DNA of 38,591 nt from Candidatus Bipolaricaulota bacterium (GTDB lineage Bacteria; Bipolaricaulota; Bipolaricaulia; UBA7950; UBA9294), in the NCBI GenBank assembly GCA_023132915.1, contig JAGLXM010000188.1, positions 1 through 38,591 on the forward strand. The letters run 5' to 3'. A program made the position numbers and the translations under genes. The notes below the pieces were generated by a model. The model was not told where the DNA came from, did no database searches, and saw nothing but the letters and a program-made list of their open reading frames with translations. Positions 30,782 to 38,591 of this stretch are shown piece after piece. Every line of letters begins with the position of its first letter. The stretch's first letter is position 1.

Positions 30782-30810
30782 TTGACTTCGTATACCTTTG
30801 ATGCTATACT
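30782..30810 (+). promoter_or_regulatory. Promoter and operator repeats of the RHH/RelE pair
   Basis: TTGACT (30782-30787), a 17-bp spacer and TATACT (30805-30810). GTATACCT occurs at 30771 and 30789, 18 bp apart, with a related CTATACTCC at 30804. Such spaced repeats suit cooperative binding by a ribbon-helix-helix antitoxin. Confidence 0.65.
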
Positions 30811-30849
30811 CCTGCTTAGAGAACGCAAGAAAAAGGAGGCGGATGACGC

Positions 30850-31074
30850 GTGGCAAGCTCAAAGTCAGTCTCCACAAAGGTAAACCCTCAGCTAAAGAGA
30901 CACCTCGAGGAGATTGCGCGGCTGGAAAAGCGCAGCCTAAGCACGGTCGTCAAGATGGCCGTGGAATATTACGTCGATCAGTACAATACCCTGCACCCTC
31001 AGTTCCAAGCAGATATTCGCGAGGCGCTTGCGGGAATCGAACAAGGGGATGTTCTCCCTTACCCTCGCGGGTAG
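30850..31074 (+). CDS. Ribbon-helix-helix antitoxin
   Basis: A 74-residue CopG/RHH-type protein: the strand KSVSTKVNPQLKRHLEEIAR and the helix RSLSTVVKMAVEYYVDQYNT form the RHH fold. It should bind the operator repeats upstream and neutralise the RelE-like toxin encoded 9 nt downstream. The start is a GTG at 30850 with AAGGAGG about 10 nt before it; an ATG at 30843 is in another frame. Confidence 0.8.
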   Translation: MASSKSVSTKVNPQLKRHLEEIARLEKRSLSTVVKMAVEYYVDQYNTLHPQFQADIREALAGIEQGDVLPYPRG

Positions 31075-31083
31075 CTTTCCGCT

Positions 31084-31374
31084 ATGGTGTTAGAGCCCGT
31101 TGCCTATACCAAATTCGCCCGGATCAAGAAAAAGCTCCCCGAACTACTGCGGCGACAAATCGACGTACAGGTAGACCTGCTCTGCCGCGACCCGACCCTT
31201 GGTGAGATGAAGGCCGGAGACTTGCAGGGCGTACGCGTCCACAAGTTCTCTTGCCTCGGCCAACTCTACCTCCTTGCCTACACCGTTGATGAACCCGAAA
31301 ACAGACTCTACCTGCTCGCCATTGGAGGACACGAGAACTTCTACAGGGATTTGAAGAACTACATCAAAACCTAA
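31084..31374 (+). CDS. RelE/ParE-superfamily toxin
   Basis: A 96-residue toxin. The segments YTKFARIKKKLPELLRRQID, LQGVRVHKF, LYLLAYTVDEPENRLYLLAI and GGHENFYRDLKNYIK are typical of the RelE/ParE superfamily, mRNA interferases or gyrase inhibitors. It follows the RHH antitoxin by 9 nt, the usual antitoxin-first order for this type. Confidence 0.85.
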   Translation: MVLEPVAYTKFARIKKKLPELLRRQIDVQVDLLCRDPTLGEMKAGDLQGVRVHKFSCLGQLYLLAYTVDEPENRLYLLAIGGHENFYRDLKNYIKT

Positions 31375-31446
31375 ACGCTCGCTATCCAGAGAATCCAAGG
31401 GACGCGAACCATATTTCCGAGGCTTGCAACTCCGAAAACATCTTAA

Positions 31447-31630
31447 GAAAGCATGCGCCCAAATTAAGTCTTCACACCTCGATTCACCTCTGAGGTCGCC
31501 TTGTCATGATTTTCCTTCGGGCCCAGTCTGTCGGAAGTATCTCTTCGCAGTTGGCATGATATAGAGCTCCTGGTATTATGTTGCAGGCTTGCAGAATAAT
31601 TACTGTATGGGTGATGGGTGGCGTGGCGCG
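31447..31630. repeat. R2 repeat, copy b
   Basis: Second good copy of the 26695 element: AGTTGGCATGATATAGAGCT, TCCTGGTATTATGTTGC and GCTTGCAGAATAATTACTG all recur. It also stops at an attC (site n). Confidence 0.75.
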
Positions 31631-31632
31631 TC

Positions 31633-31714
31633 TTCCAACAACGGATGAAGCTGACGTGCGTTCTGGCACGCAAGCATGCCTTCCGCTCGCAGCTTAGCCG
31701 CAGCTCCGTTAGGC
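31633..31714 (+). repeat. attC site n
   Basis: 82 bp: TTCCAACAACGGATGAAGC at the start and GCCGCAGCTCCGTTAGGC at the end; inner arms GACGTGCG/CGCACG-like pair imperfectly. It precedes the cupin cassette. Confidence 0.8.
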
Positions 31715-31747
31715 GCACTGCTTATCAAACAACAGGAGGGTGGAGAT

Positions 31748-32146
31748 TTGACTGAAGAGAAGACCCCATACTTCATCGATCTGGAGGATACCCCCAGACT
31801 TACCCAAATGCTAGGACTCGAAACAACGATTCTCACCGGCCTGCACGGTGAGAGAATGATGATGGTGCTCAATGCGACTTCACCTGGTTATACCGTGCCA
31901 ATGCATTCTCATCCGCACGAGCAGACTGGTGTGGTATACGCTGGCAGAGCTGTCTTGCACATTGGGGATGAGGAGCGAATTGTGGAAAAGGGGGACTTCT
32001 ATTGTATTCCGGCCAATGTTCCTCACAGCGATACTTGCATTGGCGGAGAACCCTTTGTGATGCTGGATATCTTCAACCCTGTACGCGAGGATTTCATAGA
32101 GAAGTTCAAGCAAGCGTCGGAGACGGGGAAAGGGACAGGAGAGTAG
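31748..32146 (+). CDS. Small cupin protein
   Basis: A 132-residue single-domain cupin. Motif 1 is PMHSHPHEQTGVVYAGRAVL and motif 2 is GDFYCIPANVPHSDTCIGG, with histidines and a glutamine/glutamate placed to bind a metal ion. It may be an enzyme or small-ligand-binding protein; small cupins are common in integrons. The start is a TTG at 31748 with AGGAGGG about 8 nt before it. It is the last gene of the array. Confidence 0.8.
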   Translation: MTEEKTPYFIDLEDTPRLTQMLGLETTILTGLHGERMMMVLNATSPGYTVPMHSHPHEQTGVVYAGRAVLHIGDEERIVEKGDFYCIPANVPHSDTCIGGEPFVMLDIFNPVREDFIEKFKQASETGKGTGE

Positions 32147-32157
32147 ATAGGGCACTG

Positions 32158-32210
32158 CGTTCAACAATCGGATGACCTTTGCTGAGTTCCTGAGGCACAC
32201 ACCTTATCTG
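32158..32210 (+). repeat. attC half-site o, end of the array
   Basis: GCGTTCAACAATCGGATGAC opens an attC, but a GAGGCACACACCTTATCTGC segment follows in place of its 3' half; GGGACACACACCTTATCTCT near 37032 is the same word. Confidence 0.5.
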
Positions 32211-32272
32211 CAGACCCTTGCTTATGTTGGCCCGTTGTACATCGGAGGAAAGGCGGGTTCTGACTAAAACAA

Positions 32273-32297
32273 AAGGACCGTTCGGTAAGCGGTCCTT
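32273..32297. terminator. Strong hairpin, possible terminator
   Basis: A perfect 8-bp stem AAGGACCG/CGGTCCTT around a 9-nt loop, with an A-run before it and TTCTC after it. It could stop transcription leaving the array; the T-run is short. Confidence 0.4.
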
Positions 32298-32341
32298 CTC
32301 AATCAAATGCTGTAGTGAGCTTATGATGAGGGCCGTTACTT

Positions 32342-32401
32342 CAAGCTGGGAGAGCGCTTGCAGCATGCAAGAGGTCAGGGGTTCGAATCCCCTAGGCTCC
32401 A
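32342..32401 (+). pseudogene. tRNA-Ala remnant
   Basis: CAAGCTGGGAGAGCGCTTGC, then GCATGCAAGAGGTCAGGGGT and TCGAATCCCCTAGGCTCCA match the D arm, anticodon arm, T arm and 3' acceptor strand of tRNA-Ala(GGC). The anticodon loop is two bases short (AGCAT between CTTGC and GCAAG), and the upstream bases do not pair with GGCTCC. It is therefore not a working tRNA; it is more likely the trace of an integration event at a tRNA 3' end. Confidence 0.65.
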
Positions 32402-32524
32402 TTAGTCGACTGGTGATCTCTGGCACCACGAACAGACAACCACACGCGTTCCGGGATCGGTCCTACTGGCCCCAGGAGACGTCTCACCAGCAACTGAACC
32501 GCCCCGGCTTTTCCGGAGGCTATG

Positions 32525-33753
<1,229 letters not shown>

Positions 33754-33833
33754 GACTCCATCCTCTCAAGAATTGAAGTCTCCGGCAATCCCGGGGCGGT
33801 TCAAACACGACAGAACTCCTAGCAAGTCAGGGT

Positions 33834-36797
33834 CTAGCCACAAGCAGAACAAGGCTTGTCAAATGGCGCAACTCTGGATCGAAGGAGCTGGATTCGTCCT
33901 ATACGACATCTAGGGCACGCGACGTCTCTTGGACGATTACCGCAAAGACTACATTCCCACCAGCTCGGCAGTTCGCCCACTCCAGGGTTCAGACGCACGA
34001 CCCCGACGGAGCAAGCCCCGCAAAGGGGCCACGAGGACGTCTCAAGGGCATCTATCCAATCAACCTCGTAGCCGTCGCGGCTTAGCTCAAGTAGGAATGC
34101 GGACTCGTTGCCGCGCGGCGCAATCAAGAACACCTCCTCGCGTGCACGAGATAGCGCGACGTAGAACAAGCGCCGTTCCTCTGCGTGCGGGAATTGCTCG
34201 GGCTCTGATCGCAACATATCAAGAAGAGGATCATCCGAGAAGGAAGAGGGAAACGTGTACTTCGAGGGGCCCGAATCGAGCCCAACCAATATCACGTAGT
34301 TGGCCTCCAAGCCTTTGCTCCCATGAATGGTGTAAAACTTCGTTCTCCGGTCTCTTCCCAACCTCAATCCCTTGCGGAGACGATCGTAGCGAGCGAGCAC
34401 GTAAACAGATCGGTCGGGAGAGCAACTCCGGGAATCGATTAGCTGAAGCGCTCGTCGGACTGCCTCAGCATACCGCACACGATCTTCCGAGTCTGGATAG
34501 ATGCCCTTGACCTGATCTGCCAGGAGAACATGCACGGGAGGCGAGTCACTCTCCCTTGAGCAGACGAGGCTCTTCCTGAGCTGCGTGGGGTTCCTCAACA
34601 CGAACCTCGAGCTCAGCTTCTCCAACCTTGCGTCGAAGCGGAACGTCTCGGTTAGATCGAGCCGCTTGTGGTAGCCCAGCAAGCTGCCAAAGGCTGACAT
34701 GTAGCCCGGATCCCCACCACGGAATCGGTAAATCGACTGCCAGTCATCCCCTATACAGAAGATCCGAGGCCGTGGAGTCTGTGAAGCCAATGCTTGAAGA
34801 AGTCGCACATCGTCGGCAGCGATATCCTGGAATTCGTCCACGAAGATGTACTTGAAACCATGGCGTATTGCTCCTTCCTTGAGGTAACTCGAAGCTTTGT
34901 CCAGCATGTCTGTGTAGTCTACACATGGAGTGTCCCGCAGATGAGCCTCATATGATTGGAGAACCTCCTCGAATATGGTGAAGAAGCGCCGAGCTCTCGC
35001 CTCACACCTCAGTTCTTTTGCCCTATCCAGGAATCTCTGCTTGGTCCAGTGCCCGGCTCGGTAGAGCTTAAGGAAGGTCGCGAGAAGTGACGAAAGCCTG
35101 CTAAGACGCGGTATGACCATTTTATGCGAGAGGATCTCTTGAGGAGACATTGGATTGAACACGACGCCATGTTCCTCAAGGCCCACCCGCAAGACATCAG
35201 TCAGAGTGCCATCACGCGCCTGATAGGAGTAAGTGGAAAGTAGAGACGTGCCGTGCTTCTTGTGAATCTTCAACGCCCATCTGTACTTCTGGATATAGCG
35301 CCGCTTCTCCGAAGGGTCTAGGAATGGGGGAGGCTGATGCTTCTCATCCAGCCCGAAATGCTCAATCCACAACTGCGCACTAGGGATGAAGAAATCGGGT
35401 TTGTACTGCCGGTGTTCCGGATCGAACACGCGAGGTTCGTAGGGCTTCTCATACTCGTGGTCGATACCCATTGAGAAGAGGAAGTCGGCGATGAGAAGTT
35501 CTTCGCGGCTACGCACGTAGTCTCCACTCAGGCTGCGTTTGTTGCAGCTTCGCCACTCTGTCCAGTACTCCTCCTTGCTTCCTGCGGCCACAAAATATAT
35601 TGGAGAAGGAAGATCGTGCAGCAAGAACCTGACAGCTTCAGAGGCACCGTCGCTTCGAAACAGGTGATCCAGGACGGCCTGGATGAACTCGCCGAGGCTG
35701 TCATCGTTCCCCGCGTGAGGCGAAACGTCCGGCTTTTTACCCTCCGCCTCCCCGATTCGAGCGTTGGCGTATTGGTGGAGATTGTGTACGGAGACCCCCT
35801 CCAAGGCGACTATGGAAACAGCATCAAGCCGCTTTCGCAGTTCCTCACGAACCTTCTTCAGAAAGGTAAGTACGAGGATCTCATCGGGTGCAGCCGCGCC
35901 ACTTGCCACCAGATAGGCAACTTTGGCGACAAGGCAAGCGGTCTTGCCTGTTCCGGCACCGGCAACGACCAGTACAGCGTCTTCATCATGAAGTACGGCA
36001 TCTTCCTGCGCGCGATTCAGGGAATACGGGAGTAGTGAAGATAGAACGTGTGAGTCGCGCTCTCTCCTCCTGTCAACGAATACAGCATTTCGTTGATCAA
36101 TCTCGGGAATCGCATCTTCCAAGCGTTTGATGTATCGCTGCGCAATCGCGAAGTGTTCCCCGTCCAAGTGCGGAAGCACCGAAGCCACGGCGTCGCTCGG
36201 CAAGTTGCTCGATGCATGCTCGCACCAGGAAACGTAGTCGCTGTTCCTGCAGTAGTCGTCGCGTTCGAGCATTGAATCGAAGCTAGACATGGCCGACACT
36301 ACTTGAGGAAACAGAGCTTCAGCCTCCGCTCTTGCCGCCCGCTTCCTCTCCCTTAGGATCTTGCCACGCTGAAAACTCAGCGTGGCAACGATCGAGAGCA
36401 GAAGAACAGATCCCACAATCGCGACTACGAGGCCGGCTGGCGAGGACCCATTTGGCAGCGGCGACACCGAGTCTGCGTACACCTGTGGTTCCCAGGAGTG
36501 TCGAGGATGCGAAAGGTAGTAGTGGCCTGACACCCTAATGTCCGCTCCTTCCCGAAGCCATGCGGGCTTGCCAGATTCCGAGAACTGCCAGTAGACATGG
36601 ACGGAGCACTCACCCTCGACAATGTCGAGATTCACCCATCGCGCTTCTTCGTCGAGCTCTCGGACCGTCCCTGTTACGGAAACGTACTCCTCGTCGTAAC
36701 TAGCGCCAAGGGAGCAAACGGGAATGGCGCAAGCGGACTGGCAAGAGCAGGCGGCGACAAAGAGAACCAGCGCAATGGCAATGCCTCTAGTACGCAT
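33834..36797 (-). CDS. Membrane-anchored SF1/HelD-like helicase with nuclease-like insertion
   Basis: A 987-residue protein of unusual design. It opens MRTRGIAIALVLFVAACSC: a short signal with lipobox VAAC (C17). Residues about 38-110 look like an OB-fold domain (VSVTGTVRELDEEARWVNLD, IRVSGHYYL). A membrane helix (LVVAIVGSVLLLSIVATLSF, about 123-142) is followed by a basic stop-transfer. Then comes a UvrD/HelD-type helicase: Walker A GAGTGKT (280-286), Walker B FVDEFQD (DE at 654-655), QSIYRFRG (687-694), and TIHGSKGLE and FYVALSRA further on. Between helicase motifs lies a helicase-IV-like insertion with YKPDFFIP and WIEHFG. The C-terminus has several CxxC pairs, ending in CSACG. The ATG at 36797 is chosen because the signal peptide begins there; GGGGGA lies 12 nt before. 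Confidence 0.8.
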   Translation of the reverse strand: MRTRGIAIALVLFVAACSCQSACAIPVCSLGASYDEEYVSVTGTVRELDEEARWVNLDIVEGECSVHVYWQFSESGKPAWLREGADIRVSGHYYLSHPRHSWEPQVYADSVSPLPNGSSPAGLVVAIVGSVLLLSIVATLSFQRGKILRERKRAARAEAEALFPQVVSAMSSFDSMLERDDYCRNSDYVSWCEHASSNLPSDAVASVLPHLDGEHFAIAQRYIKRLEDAIPEIDQRNAVFVDRRRERDSHVLSSLLPYSLNRAQEDAVLHDEDAVLVVAGAGTGKTACLVAKVAYLVASGAAAPDEILVLTFLKKVREELRKRLDAVSIVALEGVSVHNLHQYANARIGEAEGKKPDVSPHAGNDDSLGEFIQAVLDHLFRSDGASEAVRFLLHDLPSPIYFVAAGSKEEYWTEWRSCNKRSLSGDYVRSREELLIADFLFSMGIDHEYEKPYEPRVFDPEHRQYKPDFFIPSAQLWIEHFGLDEKHQPPPFLDPSEKRRYIQKYRWALKIHKKHGTSLLSTYSYQARDGTLTDVLRVGLEEHGVVFNPMSPQEILSHKMVIPRLSRLSSLLATFLKLYRAGHWTKQRFLDRAKELRCEARARRFFTIFEEVLQSYEAHLRDTPCVDYTDMLDKASSYLKEGAIRHGFKYIFVDEFQDIAADDVRLLQALASQTPRPRIFCIGDDWQSIYRFRGGDPGYMSAFGSLLGYHKRLDLTETFRFDARLEKLSSRFVLRNPTQLRKSLVCSRESDSPPVHVLLADQVKGIYPDSEDRVRYAEAVRRALQLIDSRSCSPDRSVYVLARYDRLRKGLRLGRDRRTKFYTIHGSKGLEANYVILVGLDSGPSKYTFPSSFSDDPLLDMLRSEPEQFPHAEERRLFYVALSRAREEVFLIAPRGNESAFLLELSRDGYEVDWIDALETSSWPLCGACSVGVVRLNPGVGELPSWWECSLCGNRPRDVACPRCRIGRIQLLRSRVAPFDKPCSACG

Positions 36798-37145
36798 ACG
36801 GTATGCCGTTCCCCCTTCAACACAAGCCTGACCAGCCCTCTCTGACCGGTCCACTTCTTGAGTTAGTCTAGAGGATCACCTCCTGCGAAGGCGAATGTGC
36901 CCCCCAAGACAGCCCAAGATGAGAGTTAGCACTTGACCGGAAACAGGAGGCAGGTCAAGGAAGAGATCATGCAATAGCCTATCGCCAGAGCCCAACCGGC
37001 TTGGAATTCGGGGGACATACCTGAATTCGAGGGACACACACCTTATCTCTGTGGCTTGGGCTTTGCCTTTTGCTGAGCGTACCACGATCGCAACGCAGGA
37101 AGACAGACCTGCTTTTTTGAACACTGCGGGTTGTCCTCCCGTCGA
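36798..37145. other. Intergenic region with transposon-end-like words
   Basis: It contains GAATTCGGGGGACATACCTG and, directly after, GAATTCGAGGGACACACACC (37013-37042). The first resembles the start of R2 (26697), the second the end of the array (32190). No gene is visible. Confidence 0.45.
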
Positions 37146-37377
37146 TCAATACTCCAGGTACTCGTAGAAGGCGGATCCCTCAGGAAGGAGGCCGATGTCT
37201 TCATGGAGTCGCTCCACCTTCTGGTCGAAGCGCATACTTGACGACCACTGCATAGCCCGAAGTGGGAGCGATGATCCCCGCGAGCACGCGGATTGTGGTC
37301 GTCTTCCCGGCGCCGTTGGGGCCGAGGAAGCCATAAATAATCCCGGCCGGCAGCGCGAACACAGGTGGTGGCTGCAT
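37146..37377 (-). pseudogene. ABC ATPase N-terminal fragment, frameshifted
   Basis: Minus strand: [40 protein letters not shown] with Walker A, then a frame change near 37230 into [20 protein letters not shown] and a stop. This is the order of drug-exporter-type ABC ATPases (Walker A ... RIGLLPEGxxFYExLT), but the signature, Walker B and the rest are missing. It cannot be active. Confidence 0.8.
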
Positions 37378-37433
37378 TACCGGCTGTCTTTGAGAACTTG
37401 ACAGAGCCAGACATGACAACCTAGGATGAACCC

Positions 37434-38591
37434 ATGAGAGTATATATCACGCTTTTGGCTCTGGTGCTTGCTGTTACCTCCTTGGGAGTGTCACAGGATG
37501 TCCCGCCGGTGTGGGTGCTCACCATCGACACAGAGATCGGCCGCGGCACCGTCTCCTATCTACGTAAGGGCTTGGCGGAGGCGACCGCTGCGAAGGCCCT
37601 GGCCGTTGTGATACAGCTTTCCACCCCCGGAGGCTACCTGGATTCGGCGGTGGCTGGCCGTGACGCCATCCTGGACGCAGACCTTCCCACGATCGCCTAC
37701 GTTAATCGGGAGGCCTACTCAGCCGGAGCGCTCCTCGCTATCGCCTGTGAGCACATCTACTTCGCCCCCGCTGGGGTGATGGGTGCTGCTACCCCTGTCT
37801 ACTTTGAAAAGGGGATGATGCGGGAGGCACCAGAGAAGGTCATCTCCGCCACGCGCAAGCTCTTCCGGGCCACGGCTGAGACGCGTGGCCGCCCGCCCGA
37901 GGTCGCCGAGGCGATGGTGGATCGCGACGTGGAGATCGAAGATCTCGTCGAGCGAGGCAAGCTTCTCACCCTCACCACTCAGGAGGCGGCGGAGTGGGGC
38001 TACTCCGCCGGAGAGGCGGCTAGCCTTGATCAGCTTCTGCAACTGGAGGAACTTGCCGCGGGGGAGGTAGTCCACTTTGCTTCCAGATGGGTCGACACGG
38101 TGGTCGAGATCCTGACCCGTTCGTGGGTAGCGGCCCTTCTCATCACCGTGGGGGTGCTGGGACTCATCGCCGAGATGATCATCCCCGGCTTTGGAGTGCC
38201 AGGCATCCTAGGGCTCGCCTCCCTAGGCGCCTTCTTGTGGTCTCACACCCTTGTAGGTCTGGCTGGGTGGGAGTCGATCATCTTCCTCCTAGGGGGGCTT
38301 GTGGCGATCTTTCTTGAGGTGTTCGTTTTTACTGCCGTTGACTTCGGGGTGGCTGGGCTTGTGGGACTGGTAGCGATTGGACTGGGCTTCTACACCTCGA
38401 TGGTAGGGCCATTCACGCAGCCGGGGGAGACGCTGCGAGCGGTGCTGGTAGTCTCAGGTGCCCTTGTGGTGGCTTTGATAGGGGTTATACTGCTCCTTGT
38501 CAAGCTCCCCAGGTCCAGATTGCGCTTAGGCGGAGTAATCCTATCCTCGTCTATCACCGGCCGAGCGTTTGATCGGCGCCAAGCTGAAGGT
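37434..38591 (+). CDS. NfeD-family membrane-bound serine protease, incomplete
   Basis: Open to the end of the window: 386 residues so far. A signal peptide ([19 protein letters not shown]) precedes a ClpP-like protease domain: [16 protein letters not shown], then [20 protein letters not shown] with S96 as nucleophile and a lysine near 135-142 as the base (Ser-Lys dyad). From about residue 225 there are at least four or five membrane helices ([76 protein letters not shown]), then the start of the C-terminal soluble part. NfeD proteins cleave or assist stomatin-like proteins; the partner gene, if present, would lie beyond the window. AGGAT lies 8 nt before the ATG. Confidence 0.9.
   Translation, partial: MRVYITLLALVLAVTSLGVSQDVPPVWVLTIDTEIGRGTVSYLRKGLAEATAAKALAVVIQLSTPGGYLDSAVAGRDAILDADLPTIAYVNREAYSAGALLAIACEHIYFAPAGVMGAATPVYFEKGMMREAPEKVISATRKLFRATAETRGRPPEVAEAMVDRDVEIEDLVERGKLLTLTTQEAAEWGYSAGEAASLDQLLQLEELAAGEVVHFASRWVDTVVEILTRSWVAALLITVGVLGLIAEMIIPGFGVPGILGLASLGAFLWSHTLVGLAGWESIIFLLGGLVAIFLEVFVFTAVDFGVAGLVGLVAIGLGFYTSMVGPFTQPGETLRAVLVVSGALVVALIGVILLLVKLPRSRLRLGGVILSSSITGRAFDRRQAEG

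Larger units (their letters stand above)
13513..32210 (+). mobile_element. Integron cassette array without integrase (CALIN)
   Basis: Gene cassettes on the + strand are separated by sites that open with RYYYAAC-like cores and close with GTTRRRY-like cores, with paired inner arms (full-length examples at 14307, 17397, 23898, 26894, 30586 and 31633). Gene direction matches the attC polarity throughout. Cargo type (toxin-antitoxin pairs, resistance-like enzymes, short unknown proteins) and changing base composition are typical of integrons. No complete tyrosine recombinase is present, only N-terminal fragments. The left boundary, GCACGATAATCATTGTCGTTC at 13519-13539, resembles the 3' end of the attC sites at 17063 and 18469. 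Confidence 0.85.

Noticed and set aside
30798-31205. An open frame of 135 codons over the RHH/RelE genes
   Set aside because: It has low-complexity, arginine-rich content with no family likeness, while the overlapping RHH frame has clear motifs.
32342-32401. A functional tRNA-Ala
   Set aside because: The anticodon loop is two bases short and the 5' acceptor strand does not pair; kept as a remnant.
35616-36035. Plus-strand open frames inside the helicase gene
   Set aside because: They are shadows of the helicase, which has all SF1 motifs in its own frame.

Overview
The window looks like chromosomal DNA from an uncultured bacterium. There is no rRNA, ribosomal-protein or other phylogenetic marker, so I do not name a phylum. 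Promoters are of sigma-70 type (TTGACA / TATAAT-like, 16-18 bp spacing). Several put the start codon only 6-10 nt after the -10 box, so the host probably tolerates leaderless or near-leaderless mRNAs. Base composition and codon use are fairly even on the left and right flanks but change from gene to gene in the middle.

Left flank (1-13.3 kb), chromosomal backbone with some decay: a broken small antitoxin-like gene; a DUF433/DUF5615 toxin-antitoxin pair; a membrane protein with its own promoter; a radical SAM/SPASM protein; an unusual fusion of an isoprenylcysteine-methyltransferase-like domain, a PlsC acyltransferase and a zinc ribbon; an M29 aminopeptidase; a three-gene ABC-2 exporter operon (ATPase plus two permeases, joined by ATGA overlaps); a frameshifted DNA polymerase X remnant; and a YtrA-like operon (GntR regulator, ATPase, permease, 53-aa membrane protein, DUF4097 lipoprotein) with a palindromic operator over its promoter.

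Middle (about 13.5-32.2 kb): a cluster of integron gene cassettes without an intact integrase (a CALIN). Nearly every gene is on the + strand, and genes are separated by attC-like sites (RYYYAAC ... GTTRRRY ends with paired arms) or halves of them. Cargo: a membrane-anchored protein, a DUF6602 nuclease-like protein, a HEPN protein, an HNH nuclease, membrane proteins, a three-gene set (nucleotidyl-cyclase-like protein, small protein, HNH protein), a GYF_2-TPR protein, a methyltransferase, an MGT-type glycosyltransferase, an HTH-MNT/HEPN pair, an ANT(6)-type aminoglycoside adenylyltransferase, HigBA, a DDAH-type hydrolase, an alpha/beta hydrolase, an RHH/RelE pair and a cupin. The toxin-antitoxin cassettes carry their own promoters. 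Three repeat families run through the array: a roughly 400-bp unit joining a decayed tyrosine-recombinase N-terminus to an attC (R1), a roughly 190-bp unit placed before attC sites (R2), and a roughly 40-bp hairpin module related to an attC arm (R3).

Right flank (32.2-38.6 kb): a decayed tRNA-Ala 3' part, a complete IS3-family element with 27-bp inverted repeats and a 3-bp target duplication, an unusual predicted membrane-anchored SF1/HelD-like helicase (lipoprotein-like signal, OB-like domain, transmembrane helix, helicase with nuclease-like insertion, zinc ribbons), a broken ABC ATPase, and the start of an NfeD-family membrane serine protease that runs off the end.

The best candidates for something undescribed are the cyclase-like/HNH three-gene cassette and the membrane-anchored helicase.
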